This document shows, piece after piece, positions 1 through 6,829 of a stretch of DNA of 14,204 nt. The stretch lies in contig CATXUX010000061.1 in assembly GCA_958402795.1 (NCBI GenBank), forward strand, positions 1-14,204, read 5' to 3'. The notes under the pieces are model-generated. The model did no database searches, was not told the origin of the DNA, and saw only the letters and a list, made by a program, of their open reading frames with translations. This DNA comes from an uncultured Lachnospiraceae bacterium (lineage in GTDB: Bacteria; Bacillota; Clostridia; Lachnospirales; Lachnospiraceae). How positions within the stretch are numbered: the stretch's first letter is position 1; each line of letters opens with the position of its first letter. The position numbers and the translations under genes are program-made.

Positions 1-74
1 TTCTTACCAAAAAAGAGCCATTTTTTACCAAAAACACAAACTAATTTACACTACCGAGTCCCCTTTGACATATC
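1..74. other. Non-coding left edge with short direct repeats; possible insertion-sequence end
   Basis: No gene is supported here. The 10-mer TTACCAAAAA occurs at 4-13 and again at 25-34, exactly 21 bp apart. Positions 43-64 read, on the minus strand, GGGGACTCGGTAGTGTAAATT, followed by TAGTTTGTG. From memory this resembles the terminal repeats of some IS256/Mutator-type insertion sequences of Firmicutes, whose body would lie to the left of the window, but no transposase is visible. It could equally be the ordinary 3' flank of the minus-strand gene that ends at 75. I see no convincing hairpin terminator for that gene. Confidence 0.25.
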
Positions 75-413
75 TTACATATTCACCCGCAGCCGATACC
101 TGCGTCCGGACTGAAAGTCCCGGCTTTCATAGCTTTCTTTTTTGTTTATCGCACGGAAATCTGTCTGTGTTTCCTCTGTTCCTGACCATGCGTTTTTTAC
201 CTGCTCTACAATCTTCGTCAATCGGAACTCTTTTCCAAGGTTGATCTTGCTAAAAAGAGTTCCCACCGCAAATACAAATCTGCTCCGGATTGTACGGTAT
301 CCTCTTTTGGTCATCTGCAGGACTTTCTTTCCTGTGCCATATCCGGTCAATACATATGCTGCAACCGCTAAAACCAGCAGCGGCATTACAATTTCAAGTA
401 TCATCTTCAACAT
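75..413 (-). CDS. Small single-pass membrane protein of unknown function
   Basis: This 112-aa protein is not one I recognise. Residues about 5-24 form one hydrophobic helix (ILEIVMPLLVLAVAAYVLTG), followed at once by a basic stretch (GKK, KRGYRTIRSR), so the positive-inside rule predicts an outside N-terminus and a cytoplasmic, Arg/Lys-rich tail of about 85 residues with no cysteines. The reading frame can be extended three codons to a GTG at 422, but the ribosome site (AAGAAGG, 422-428 on the plus strand) overlaps that GTG and sits 8 nt before the ATG at 411-413, so I chose the ATG. A good sigma-A promoter lies about 50 bp upstream. It is transcribed alone and divergently from ftsH. A role as a substrate or modulator of that membrane protease is possible but purely inferred from position. 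Confidence 0.72.
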   Translation of the reverse strand: MLKMILEIVMPLLVLAVAAYVLTGYGTGKKVLQMTKRGYRTIRSRFVFAVGTLFSKINLGKEFRLTKIVEQVKNAWSGTEETQTDFRAINKKESYESRDFQSGRRYRLRVNM

Positions 414-421
414 ATCAAACA

Positions 422-428
422 CCTTCTT
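422..428 (-). promoter_or_regulatory. Ribosome binding site deciding the start of the small membrane protein
   Basis: On the minus strand this is AAGAAGG, 8 nt before the ATG at 413. It overlaps the alternative GTG start at 422, which rules that start out. Confidence 0.65.
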
Positions 429-465
429 TCAGAAAATTCGTTCCGTTTTGGTTTTTGTTATCTAT

Positions 466-494
466 ATTTTATCTCTATAATTCTTATTAGTCAA
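466..494 (-). promoter_or_regulatory. Sigma-A promoter for the small membrane protein
   Basis: Read on the minus strand: -35 TTGACT (489-494, 5 of 6 to consensus), a 17-nt spacer, and -10 TAAAAT (466-471, 5 of 6). The start of transcription would fall near 459, giving a leader of about 45 nt before the ATG at 413. This is one of the two clearest promoters in the window. Confidence 0.7.
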
Positions 495-713
495 TCTTTT
501 TTGTATATTTTTATAAATTGTCCGTTATTTTATCTTTTCCAGACGAGAAACGAGATTCCCATTGTATCTGTATAAGAGTTTTTAGATATACTTTTTATAA
601 AATTTTAATGATGTGCAAATAGTTTTCACATTTTATTTCTTGCATTCCCCCACAAATTCCACTACACTACAAATGTGCTCAAAAAGCAGACAATAAGTTA
701 TTGAAATGACCAT
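495..713. other. AT-rich divergent intergenic region upstream of ftsH
   Basis: The space between the two divergent genes is non-coding and very AT-rich, with no tRNA-like or riboswitch-like fold that I can see. For ftsH, the best -10 I find is TATACT (587-592), but its partner TTGTAT (562-567) is a poor -35 at a 19-nt spacing. The promoter is therefore not assigned with confidence. No repressor-type palindrome stands out. Confidence 0.4.
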
Positions 714-727
714 GGAGGAATGACATC

Positions 728-2605
728 ATGCAAGAAGTAAAACCACCAAAAAAACCTTTGATTTTTTATTATGTGATAGCGATTCTTGTAATTCTTTGTC
801 TGAATTTTCTGCTCATGCCTCTTTTTTCAAATCGAAAGACCGAGGAAGTGGATTATAGCACCTTTATGCAGATGATGGAAGACAAAGAAATCGGTTCCGT
901 CAATATTGACGGCAGCGAGATTACATTTACAGATAAGGATGAAGAACATACATACAAAACGGGATCCATTGAAGATCCCGAGCTTGTAGACCGGCTCTAT
1001 GAATCCGGCGCAAAGTTTTCGTCTAACATCAGTACGGGAAATACGGTTCTCTCACTGATCCTGAATCTCATATTTGGATTCGTTCTGCCAATCGTCATCT
1101 TTATCGCGCTTGGCCAGTGGCTGTCCAAAAAAATGCTCTCCAAGATGGGTGGAGACGATATGAACTCCATGCAGTTCGGTATGGGCGGGCATGGAAAGAG
1201 CAACGCAAAAGTTTACGTCAAATCAACCAGCGGCATCAAGTTTTCCGATGTTGCCGGAGAAGATGAAGCGAAAGAACTGCTGACCGAGATTGTAGATTAT
1301 CTGCATAATCCGGATAAATACCGGGAGATCGGCGCTTCTATGCCGAAGGGCGCTCTGCTGGTAGGCCCTCCGGGAACCGGTAAAACACTGCTTGCCAAGG
1401 CGGTGGCAGGCGAGGCCAATGTACCGTTCTTCTCCATTTCCGGTTCCGAATTTGTTGAAATGTTTGTCGGTATGGGTGCTGCAAAGGTTCGTGACCTGTT
1501 CAAGCAGGCGAACGAAAAAGCGCCCTGCATTGTATTCATCGATGAGATCGATGCGATCGGCAAAAAGCGAAATGGCTCGTTTGCTGGGAACGACGAACGG
1601 GAGCAGACACTGAATCAGCTTCTTACAGAAATGGACGGCTTTGACGGCTCTAAGGGCGTGGTCATCCTTGCAGCTACGAACCAGCCGGATTCCCTTGACC
1701 CTGCCCTGCTGCGTCCGGGACGGTTTGACCGGCGGATCCCGGTTGAGCTTCCTGATCTTCAGGGGCGGATTGAAATTCTGCGGGTGCACGGGAAAAAAGT
1801 ACGCATGGGCGACAGTGTAGATTATACGGCCATCGCAAATGCTTCCGCAGGCGCTTCCGGAGCAGAACTTGCCAACATTGTGAATGAAGCCGCCCTGCGT
1901 GCAGTCCGCGACCGCCGCAGATTTGTCACACAGGCTGACTTGGAGGAAAGCGTTGAAGTTGTCATCGCCGGATATCAGAAGAAGAACCGTGTCCTCTCCA
2001 ACAAGGAAAAACTGATCGTTGCCTACCACGAGATCGGACACGCGCTTGTCGCGGCGATGCAGACCGAGTCCGCACCGGTCCACAAGATTACGATCATCCC
2101 GAGAACGTCCGGTGCACTCGGTTATACCATGCAGGTAGAAGAAGGCGAACATTTCCTTATGACAAAGGAAGAACTCACCAACAAGATCTGTACGTATACC
2201 GGCGGACGCGCCGCAGAAGAGCTGATCTTCCACCAGATCACAACCGGCGCCTCCAACGATATTGAGCAGGCGACCAAGCTGGCAAAAGCAATGATCACCC
2301 GGTACGGCATGAGCGATGAATTTGGCATGGTCGCGATGGAAAGTGTCACAAACCAGTATCTGGGCGGCGACACCTCCATGTCCTGCTCACTGGAAACACA
2401 GACCGGAATTGATAAAAAAGTCCGAGAACTGGTACAGGAACAGCATGACAGAGCTTACGCGATCCTGGAAGAAAATATCGGAAAGCTGCACGAACTCGCG
2501 CAGCACTTATATGAAAACGAAACCATTACCGGAGAAGAATTCATGATGATCCTCAATGCCCCGCCCAAAGGACTCCCGGGACCGGATGAAGAACCGACCG
2601 GTTAA
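728..2605 (+). CDS. ftsH: ATP-dependent zinc metalloprotease FtsH
   Basis: FtsH is a membrane-anchored hexameric AAA+ protease that extracts and degrades misfolded membrane proteins and short-lived regulators at the cytoplasmic face. The 625-aa length is typical. Two membrane helices (about 11-33 and 107-131) flank a small extracytoplasmic domain. The AAA module shows Walker A GPPGTGKT (213-220), the pore loop FVEMFVGMGA (242-251), Walker B IVFIDEIDAIG (268-278) and the second region of homology with arginine fingers in LLRPGRFDRR (327-336). The protease site is HEIGH (434-438), with the third zinc ligand probably D511 in TGASND. The usual motif is HEAGH, so residue 437's neighbour I436 is a mild departure. 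The ATG at 728 is preceded by GGAGGA at 714-719 with 8 nt spacing; an earlier ATG at 712 is out of frame and stops after three codons. The gene stands alone, not beside tilS and hpt where the main Firmicute ftsH often sits, so it may be a second paralogue. Confidence 0.97.
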   Translation: MQEVKPPKKPLIFYYVIAILVILCLNFLLMPLFSNRKTEEVDYSTFMQMMEDKEIGSVNIDGSEITFTDKDEEHTYKTGSIEDPELVDRLYESGAKFSSNISTGNTVLSLILNLIFGFVLPIVIFIALGQWLSKKMLSKMGGDDMNSMQFGMGGHGKSNAKVYVKSTSGIKFSDVAGEDEAKELLTEIVDYLHNPDKYREIGASMPKGALLVGPPGTGKTLLAKAVAGEANVPFFSISGSEFVEMFVGMGAAKVRDLFKQANEKAPCIVFIDEIDAIGKKRNGSFAGNDEREQTLNQLLTEMDGFDGSKGVVILAATNQPDSLDPALLRPGRFDRRIPVELPDLQGRIEILRVHGKKVRMGDSVDYTAIANASAGASGAELANIVNEAALRAVRDRRRFVTQADLEESVEVVIAGYQKKNRVLSNKEKLIVAYHEIGHALVAAMQTESAPVHKITIIPRTSGALGYTMQVEEGEHFLMTKEELTNKICTYTGGRAAEELIFHQITTGASNDIEQATKLAKAMITRYGMSDEFGMVAMESVTNQYLGGDTSMSCSLETQTGIDKKVRELVQEQHDRAYAILEENIGKLHELAQHLYENETITGEEFMMILNAPPKGLPGPDEEPTG

Positions 2606-2684
2606 GTCACAGACAATTCCCAGCGTATGCAGTCACCGCCAAAGGTAAGTGACCGCATACGCTTTTCTATTTGGGTCAAATATC
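2600..2684 (+). repeat. Intergenic terminator repeat, copy 1
   Basis: This copy shares with copy 2 (3964-4044), in the same order and orientation: GGTTAA containing the stop codon of the upstream ORF, AATTCCC, GCGTATGCAGT as the left hairpin arm, GCATACGCTTTT as the right arm, and an identical ATTTGGGTCAAATATC block. The last block is itself an inverted repeat (ATTTG/CAAAT around GGT). The loop sequences differ while the arms are kept, which points to selection on the fold or to an old duplication. The copies are about 1.36 kb apart and bracket the decayed oleate hydratase segment. Confidence 0.7.
2622..2667 (+). terminator. Rho-independent terminator after ftsH
   Basis: The arms 2622-2636 (AGCGTATGCAGTCAC) and 2649-2663 pair over 15 positions with one A/C mismatch around a 12-nt loop, followed by TTTT (2663-2666). 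It begins 16 bp after the ftsH stop codon. The T-run is short, so termination may be partial. It is part of a repeat found again at 3964-4044. Confidence 0.75.
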
Positions 2685-2724
2685 CGCCACTTTTGATCAG
2701 TATAAGGAGAAAAAGTCCATTTGA

Positions 2725-3755
2725 ATGTTTGCTTATATAATTCTCAGAATATTGATTGAAATGATGACTACACCCGAGCAGCAGCTTAAAAATCTTACGA
2801 TTGACGAGTTTTTGGGAGATACGGCGGAAGAACTGTATAAATCATCTATGTGGATATGCTTTCATTCCATGCTTGCATTTAAACATTACCACAGTCTGAT
2901 CGAAATGAAACGGTATATGGTACGTTTTATTCACCACCTTCCGGGAATTGAAGTTCTCCGCGGACAGGTAGAATTGTACCGTATATAATCTGGTCATGGA
3001 TCAGGATGCCAACACAGTGCAGGCGATTGAGGCCAAGACGGGCGAAGGAAATAAGAGCTTTTCTGTGGCGCCGGACAACGCTGTGATTGTTACACTGGGT
3101 TCCATGACGCTAAATAGTTGTATGGGAGATAACACGACCATTGCCGCAACAAACAGAGATGTTGAAAACCGCGGATTGTTTACCCTTTGGGAAAATCTTT
3201 CCAAAAAGGGAGAAAAGTTCGGACACCCGGAGAAGTTCATTTCTGATATCGACAAGACCAAGTGGATGATTCTTACTACTAAGGGTTGTCCTGAGTTCCA
3301 TAACAGGATGCGTGGAATGCTGGATTCCAAACCCGGCGGTTCTTCCGGAGCTGTGACCATATTGGACTCTAACTGGGAGATTTCCTTTGCTTTATACGGA
3401 AAGTATTATCCGAATCAGGCGGATGATGAACAGGTACTTTGGCATGATGCCATATATCACCAGCCAGTTTATGCCCCGTGCTATTGCAGACCGTCCAAAA
3501 GTGTTCCCCGAAGGATGCACGAACCTAGCATTGATTGGCCAGTATGTAGAGCTTCCGGGAGATGTGGTGTTTACTGTAGAAACATCTATCCGGACAGCTA
3601 TGATGGCGGCGTATGGTCTTTTGAAGCTGGATCGACCGGTTACGCCATTGTATGAGCCGCATTGGGATATCCGCATCATTACCATGTGCCTGAAGAAAAT
3701 GCTGGCAGCAGTCAACAGTATTCCTTATGTTAGTGACGAGGAGATCATTTATTAA
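2725..3755 (+). pseudogene. ohyA: Oleate hydratase (MCRA family) pseudogene, C-terminal part, frameshifted and deleted
   Basis: Oleate hydratases are FAD-dependent enzymes of about 560-650 aa that add water to oleic acid to make 10-hydroxystearate. Three pieces in three frames align in order to the family. The first (frame 1, about 2725-2967) carries PEQQLKNLTIDEFLGDTAEE and KRYMVRFIHHLPGIEVLRG. The second (frame 2, about 2972-3440) carries TVYNLVMDQDANTVQAI, VIVTLGSMT, DIDKTKWMILTT and DSNWEISFALYGKYYPNQ. The third (frame 3, about 3441-3755) carries MMPYITSQFMPRA, DRPKVFPEGCTNLALIGQY and DVVFTVETSIRTA. The N-terminal FAD-binding fold is absent. From memory of the family, about 25-30 residues holding the EYNQYES-type motif are missing near 2968, and about 45-50 residues are missing near 3440, each with a frame change. 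No intact product is possible. AAGGAG at 2704-2709 lies too far from the ATG at 2725 to be useful. The segment is somewhat more AT-rich than its neighbours. Confidence 0.88.
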
Positions 3756-3765
3756 GGGACAACTG

Positions 3766-3969
3766 ATGAAAATTCAGAATAAAGAAGGAGAACTAACGGC
3801 AAAGGATCTGCCGAAGGTTAATCCTTTGAAAATGAAGGATATGGGAACTCAGATTCTATCTCTTGTGAATAACATTGAGCCGTATCCCACCCTATTTCCC
3901 GGCAAAGAAAATCCGAAAGAAAGCGAAAGGGGAATAGTTGACGTGCACTGCCGGATAAGCTGTGGTTAA
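3766..3969 (+). CDS. Unrecognised 67-codon ORF, possible remnant
   Basis: The ORF starts at ATG 3766 behind a weak AAGGGA site (3753-3758) and encodes 67 aa, beginning MKIQNKEGELTAKDLPKVN. I do not recognise it. It is hydrophilic with no membrane helix or signal peptide; the middle (KMKDMGTQILSLVNNIEPYP) looks like genuine protein sequence, while the end (GIVDVHCRISCG) looks arbitrary. It lies 11 bp after the last piece of the oleate hydratase pseudogene, in another frame, and its stop codon falls within the terminator repeat. It is either a truncated fragment of a second lost gene or a small gene in its own right. The decayed context favours a remnant. Confidence 0.35.
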   Translation: MKIQNKEGELTAKDLPKVNPLKMKDMGTQILSLVNNIEPYPTLFPGKENPKESERGIVDVHCRISCG

Positions 3970-4044
3970 ATCATAATTCCCTGCGTATGCAGTTCGCTGC
4001 CTTTGGCGAGAACTGCATACGCTTTTTCATTTGGGTCAAATATC
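3964..4044 (+). repeat. Intergenic terminator repeat, copy 2
   Basis: This is the partner of the repeat at 2600-2684. Hairpin arms, the flanking GGTTAA and AATTCCC, and the trailing ATTTGGGTCAAATATC are shared; the loop is diverged. The similarity fades after TATC (4044), where the beta-glucosidase promoter region begins. Confidence 0.7.
3983..4027 (+). terminator. Rho-independent terminator ending the decayed segment
   Basis: A perfect 13-bp stem (GCGTATGCAGTTC, 3983-3995, with 4010-4022) carries an inner GCC-TTT-GGC hairpin (3999-4007) and is followed by TTTTT (4023-4027). It is stronger than its relative after ftsH. It insulates the beta-glucosidase gene from upstream transcription. Confidence 0.8.
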
Positions 4045-4056
4045 TGTATCTGTCCG

Positions 4057-4085
4057 GTGAAAAAAACATCCTGCCGTGATATAAT
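4057..4085 (+). promoter_or_regulatory. Sigma-A promoter for the beta-glucosidase gene
   Basis: A consensus -10 TATAAT lies at 4080-4085, with GTGAAA at 4057-4062 (4 of 6 to TTGACA) at a 17-nt spacing. The leader would be about 50 nt. I see no obvious catabolite-repression (cre) site overlapping it. The inverted repeat ATTTG-GGT-CAAAT at 4029-4041, just upstream, belongs to the terminator repeat and could double as a regulator site, but this is only a guess. Confidence 0.6.
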
Positions 4086-4144
4086 AAATAATGATGTTAA
4101 AGACAACGTAAGCCATAAAATAAAATAACAGGAGTACACAGTTT

Positions 4145-6745
4145 ATGAAAATGAAAATTCGCAACAAAGCGGCATTCACCGATGAAGTAACCCCTCTTGA
4201 GACTGAAAACAGCCAGATTTCTCTTGAGGCAGCGCTTGAAGGAATTGTCCTTCTGGAAAATGACGGTTCTCTTCCACTTCACCCCGGGAAAATTGCTCTC
4301 TATGGAGCCGGCGCCGATATGACGATCAAAGGCGGAACGGGTTCCGGAGAAGTAAATGAACGGCACTGTGTTTCCATTCTGGAGGGACTGGAATCTGCCG
4401 GATTCACGGTGACTACCAAAAACTGGATCCACGCTTATTCTCAGGAATATAAACAAGGTGAAAAAGCCTATGCGGCCGGATTTGCTCAAAGGCTGAAGCA
4501 AACGGACATTGTAAATGTTATGGCAGGCGTTTATCCACCGCCCTTCGGACCGCCGGTCACTTCCGAAGATATCCGGCTTTCTGACACAGACACATGTGTC
4601 TATGTCATTGCGAGGCAGGCCGGAGAAGGTGCAGACCGCAGACTGGATCGCCACGACTATTCGCTCTCAGAAAGCGAAAAATCCAGTCTCGCTTTGTGTG
4701 CCGCCAATTATGAAAAAATGATTGTAGTCATTAACACCGGTTCCGTCTTTGACCTGAGTTTCCTTGATGAAATCGATAGGATAAGCGCAGTCATATATTT
4801 CGCGCAGCAGGGAATGCGGGGCGGAGACGCCTTTGCTTCTATTCTTTGCGGAAACGTATCCCCTTCTGCGAAAACCGTGGACACATGGCCAAAAAAATAT
4901 GAAGATATTCCTTTCGCCATGGATTACAGCTATCTAAACGGAAATACAGCCGAAGAATATTACCGGGAAGGAATCTATGTCGGTTACCGCTATTTTGACA
5001 GTTTCCACATTGAACCACGGTATCCGTTCGGCTACGGACTTTCCTACACCACGTTTTCCATGCAACCTGCGACTCCTATAGTCGACGGTTCGCAAATTAC
5101 ATTATCTGTAAAGGTTACAAACACCGGAGATACCTGCGCCGGGAAAGAGATTGTTCAGCTCTACGTGAGCTGCCCGCATGCTGCGCTTACCGGAGAATAT
5201 CAAAAGCTTGTCGCCTTTGCCAAAACAAAGCTGCTTTCTCCCGGTGAAAGCGAATTCGTTACTCTTGCATTTGACCTGAAGGATCTGGCGTCTTATCATG
5301 AAGAAATCGCCTCATTCCTGCTGGAAAAGGGAGACTATATCCTGCGCTGCGGATCATCGAGCCGGAACACGTCCCCGGTCGCCGTACTTGTACTGAACGA
5401 AGATATTATTACAGAGCAGTGTACCAATATTTGTTCCCGCCGGGAACCACTGCCGGAAATCGAGCCGACCAGAGTCCCGGCGGCTGCTGAAGCAGAACAG
5501 ATCTATCTGGATTGTATTACCATACAATCTGCCGATATTCGCTGTGAGAAACATACTTATCAGGAACCGAATCTCTATTCTTCCCCGACAGTGGACGCTA
5601 TTATGAACGGTCTTTCCGATAAGGAACTCTGCACTGTTGTTACGGGTGCCGGAATGATGAGCGGTGGTCCGCGCTTTTTCGATGCTCCCGGTTCCGCCGG
5701 TTATACGACCGGAAAATTTCTGAAAAAAGGACTGCCGAACATCTGTCTTGCAGACGGTCCGGCAGGTCTGCGTCTCCAAAAGACCTCCGCAGTGTCCGGA
5801 AGCGGACATCTCAAAGGCGTGGAACCGATGATTTCCGGTCTGAATTACGTACCGGGATTTGTAAAAAAAATGACGCTCGGAAATCCCCAAAAAAGTCCTT
5901 GTGTCTACCAGTTCACGACCTCGTTTCCGACCGGTCTGGCTCTGGCACAGTCCTGGAACACGGAACTTATGGAACGTGTAGGCACAGCCGTCGGAAACGA
6001 AATGGCAAGATACGGCGTCACCTTCTGGCTTGCGCCGGGCATGAATATTCACAGAAATCCTCTGTGCGGACGGAACTTTGAATATTATTCCGAAGATCCG
6101 CTCCTGTCCGGAAAGATGGCCGCTTCATTAAGCCGGGGCGTTCAGTCTGTCAGGGGCTGTTATGTGACCATAAAACATTTTTGCTGCAACAATCAGGAAG
6201 ACAACCGGAATTATATGAATGCAAACATCAGTGAACGTGCATTGAGGGAAATCTACCTGAAAGGGTTCCAAATCGCGATTGAAGAAGGCGGCGCACGCGC
6301 TGTAATGTCCAGCTATAATAAAGTCAACGGCATTTATACAAACAACAGCTATGATCTGCTGACCAGGGTACTGCGCAATGAATGGAATTTTGAAGGTCTC
6401 GTAATGACGGACTGGTTTGCCACCGGAAAAAAAGTCGGAAATCACGCTGCCGCCATCAATGCCGGAAACGATCTCATCATGCCTGGTGGAAAAGACGTTA
6501 TACGGGAACTTGTAAGCAAACTAAAATCAGGAGAACTTGACCGGGCGGCTCTGAAACGCTGCGCCGCCAATGTCATTCTCGCTGTGACTGAATCCCGGAT
6601 TTATCACGCATACAGGAAAATGGAACTTTCCGGTCATACAGAAGCGTCAGATATACCGGAAGCCGATTCCCTCGAGAGTGCCGAGGAATCAGATGTGACC
6701 GCAGAAGCAGAATCAGAAGATATAAACATAATAGACAATCTATAA
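4145..6745 (+). CDS. Cytoplasmic GH3 beta-glucosidase with permuted domain order
   Basis: A glycoside hydrolase family 3 enzyme that removes terminal beta-glucosyl (possibly other beta-glycosyl) residues. The domains run in the swapped order known from Ruminococcus albus and Butyrivibrio enzymes. The alpha/beta sandwich comes first (about 25-255, with VLLENDGSLPL, and AGEGADR around E161 as the likely acid/base), then a fibronectin-III-like domain (about 315-415), and the TIM-barrel catalytic domain last (about 480-820). The barrel shows LADGPAGLRL (535-544), APGMNIHRNPLCGRNFEYYSEDP (630-652), KHFCCNNQEDNR (677-688) and the nucleophile D756 in VMTDW. There is no signal peptide or membrane helix, so it should act inside on imported oligosaccharides or glycosides. 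The last ~35 residues form an acidic Glu/Asp/Ser-rich tail. The start is the ATG at 4145, with AGGAG (4130-4134) 10 nt before it; the ATG at 4151 is an alternative. The gene is single, with its own promoter and no transporter beside it, so the exact substrate cannot be read from context. Confidence 0.93.
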   Translation: MKMKIRNKAAFTDEVTPLETENSQISLEAALEGIVLLENDGSLPLHPGKIALYGAGADMTIKGGTGSGEVNERHCVSILEGLESAGFTVTTKNWIHAYSQEYKQGEKAYAAGFAQRLKQTDIVNVMAGVYPPPFGPPVTSEDIRLSDTDTCVYVIARQAGEGADRRLDRHDYSLSESEKSSLALCAANYEKMIVVINTGSVFDLSFLDEIDRISAVIYFAQQGMRGGDAFASILCGNVSPSAKTVDTWPKKYEDIPFAMDYSYLNGNTAEEYYREGIYVGYRYFDSFHIEPRYPFGYGLSYTTFSMQPATPIVDGSQITLSVKVTNTGDTCAGKEIVQLYVSCPHAALTGEYQKLVAFAKTKLLSPGESEFVTLAFDLKDLASYHEEIASFLLEKGDYILRCGSSSRNTSPVAVLVLNEDIITEQCTNICSRREPLPEIEPTRVPAAAEAEQIYLDCITIQSADIRCEKHTYQEPNLYSSPTVDAIMNGLSDKELCTVVTGAGMMSGGPRFFDAPGSAGYTTGKFLKKGLPNICLADGPAGLRLQKTSAVSGSGHLKGVEPMISGLNYVPGFVKKMTLGNPQKSPCVYQFTTSFPTGLALAQSWNTELMERVGTAVGNEMARYGVTFWLAPGMNIHRNPLCGRNFEYYSEDPLLSGKMAASLSRGVQSVRGCYVTIKHFCCNNQEDNRNYMNANISERALREIYLKGFQIAIEEGGARAVMSSYNKVNGIYTNNSYDLLTRVLRNEWNFEGLVMTDWFATGKKVGNHAAAINAGNDLIMPGGKDVIRELVSKLKSGELDRAALKRCAANVILAVTESRIYHAYRKMELSGHTEASDIPEADSLESAEESDVTAEAESEDINIIDNL

Positions 6746-6766
6746 TGAACTGCAGTAATATGACAT

Positions 6767-6816
6767 ACGCCCCGCAGGGCAGACCACTTCACAGAAGTAA
6801 CCGTCCGCGGGGCGTT
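6767..6816. terminator. GC-rich hairpin between convergent genes
   Basis: The 9-bp perfect arms ACGCCCCGC (6767-6775) and GCGGGGCGT (6807-6815) enclose a second small hairpin ACTTC-ACA-GAAGT (6786-6798). It lies in the 84-bp gap between the stop of the beta-glucosidase gene and the stop of the minus-strand GLUG gene, where a shared bidirectional terminator is expected. Neither side has a good T-run (TTATTCTCTATTTATT on the plus side), so efficiency is uncertain. Confidence 0.55.
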
Positions 6817-6829
6817 ATTCTCTATTTAT

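Noticed and set aside
712..723. An ATG with a following short frame just before ftsH.
   Set aside because: It stops after three codons and is out of frame; its sequence serves as the ribosome site of the ATG at 728.
423..727. A riboswitch or T-box upstream of ftsH.
   Set aside because: No conserved stems, antiterminator or T-box sequence could be found; the stretch is simply AT-rich.
1223..2233. A 336-codon open frame on the minus strand inside ftsH.
   Set aside because: It lies wholly antisense to a clearly conserved gene, has no recognisable domain and no ribosome site, and owes its length to the codon bias of ftsH.
2996..3655. The 219-codon frame taken as an intact gene of its own.
   Set aside because: Its N-terminal two-thirds is the middle of oleate hydratase and the rest, after about 3440, is out-of-frame sequence whose correct frame continues as the third pseudogene piece.
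5354..6052. A 232-codon open frame on the minus strand inside the beta-glucosidase gene.
   Set aside because: It is antisense to the GH3 barrel with its conserved motifs, and its translation shows no family pattern.
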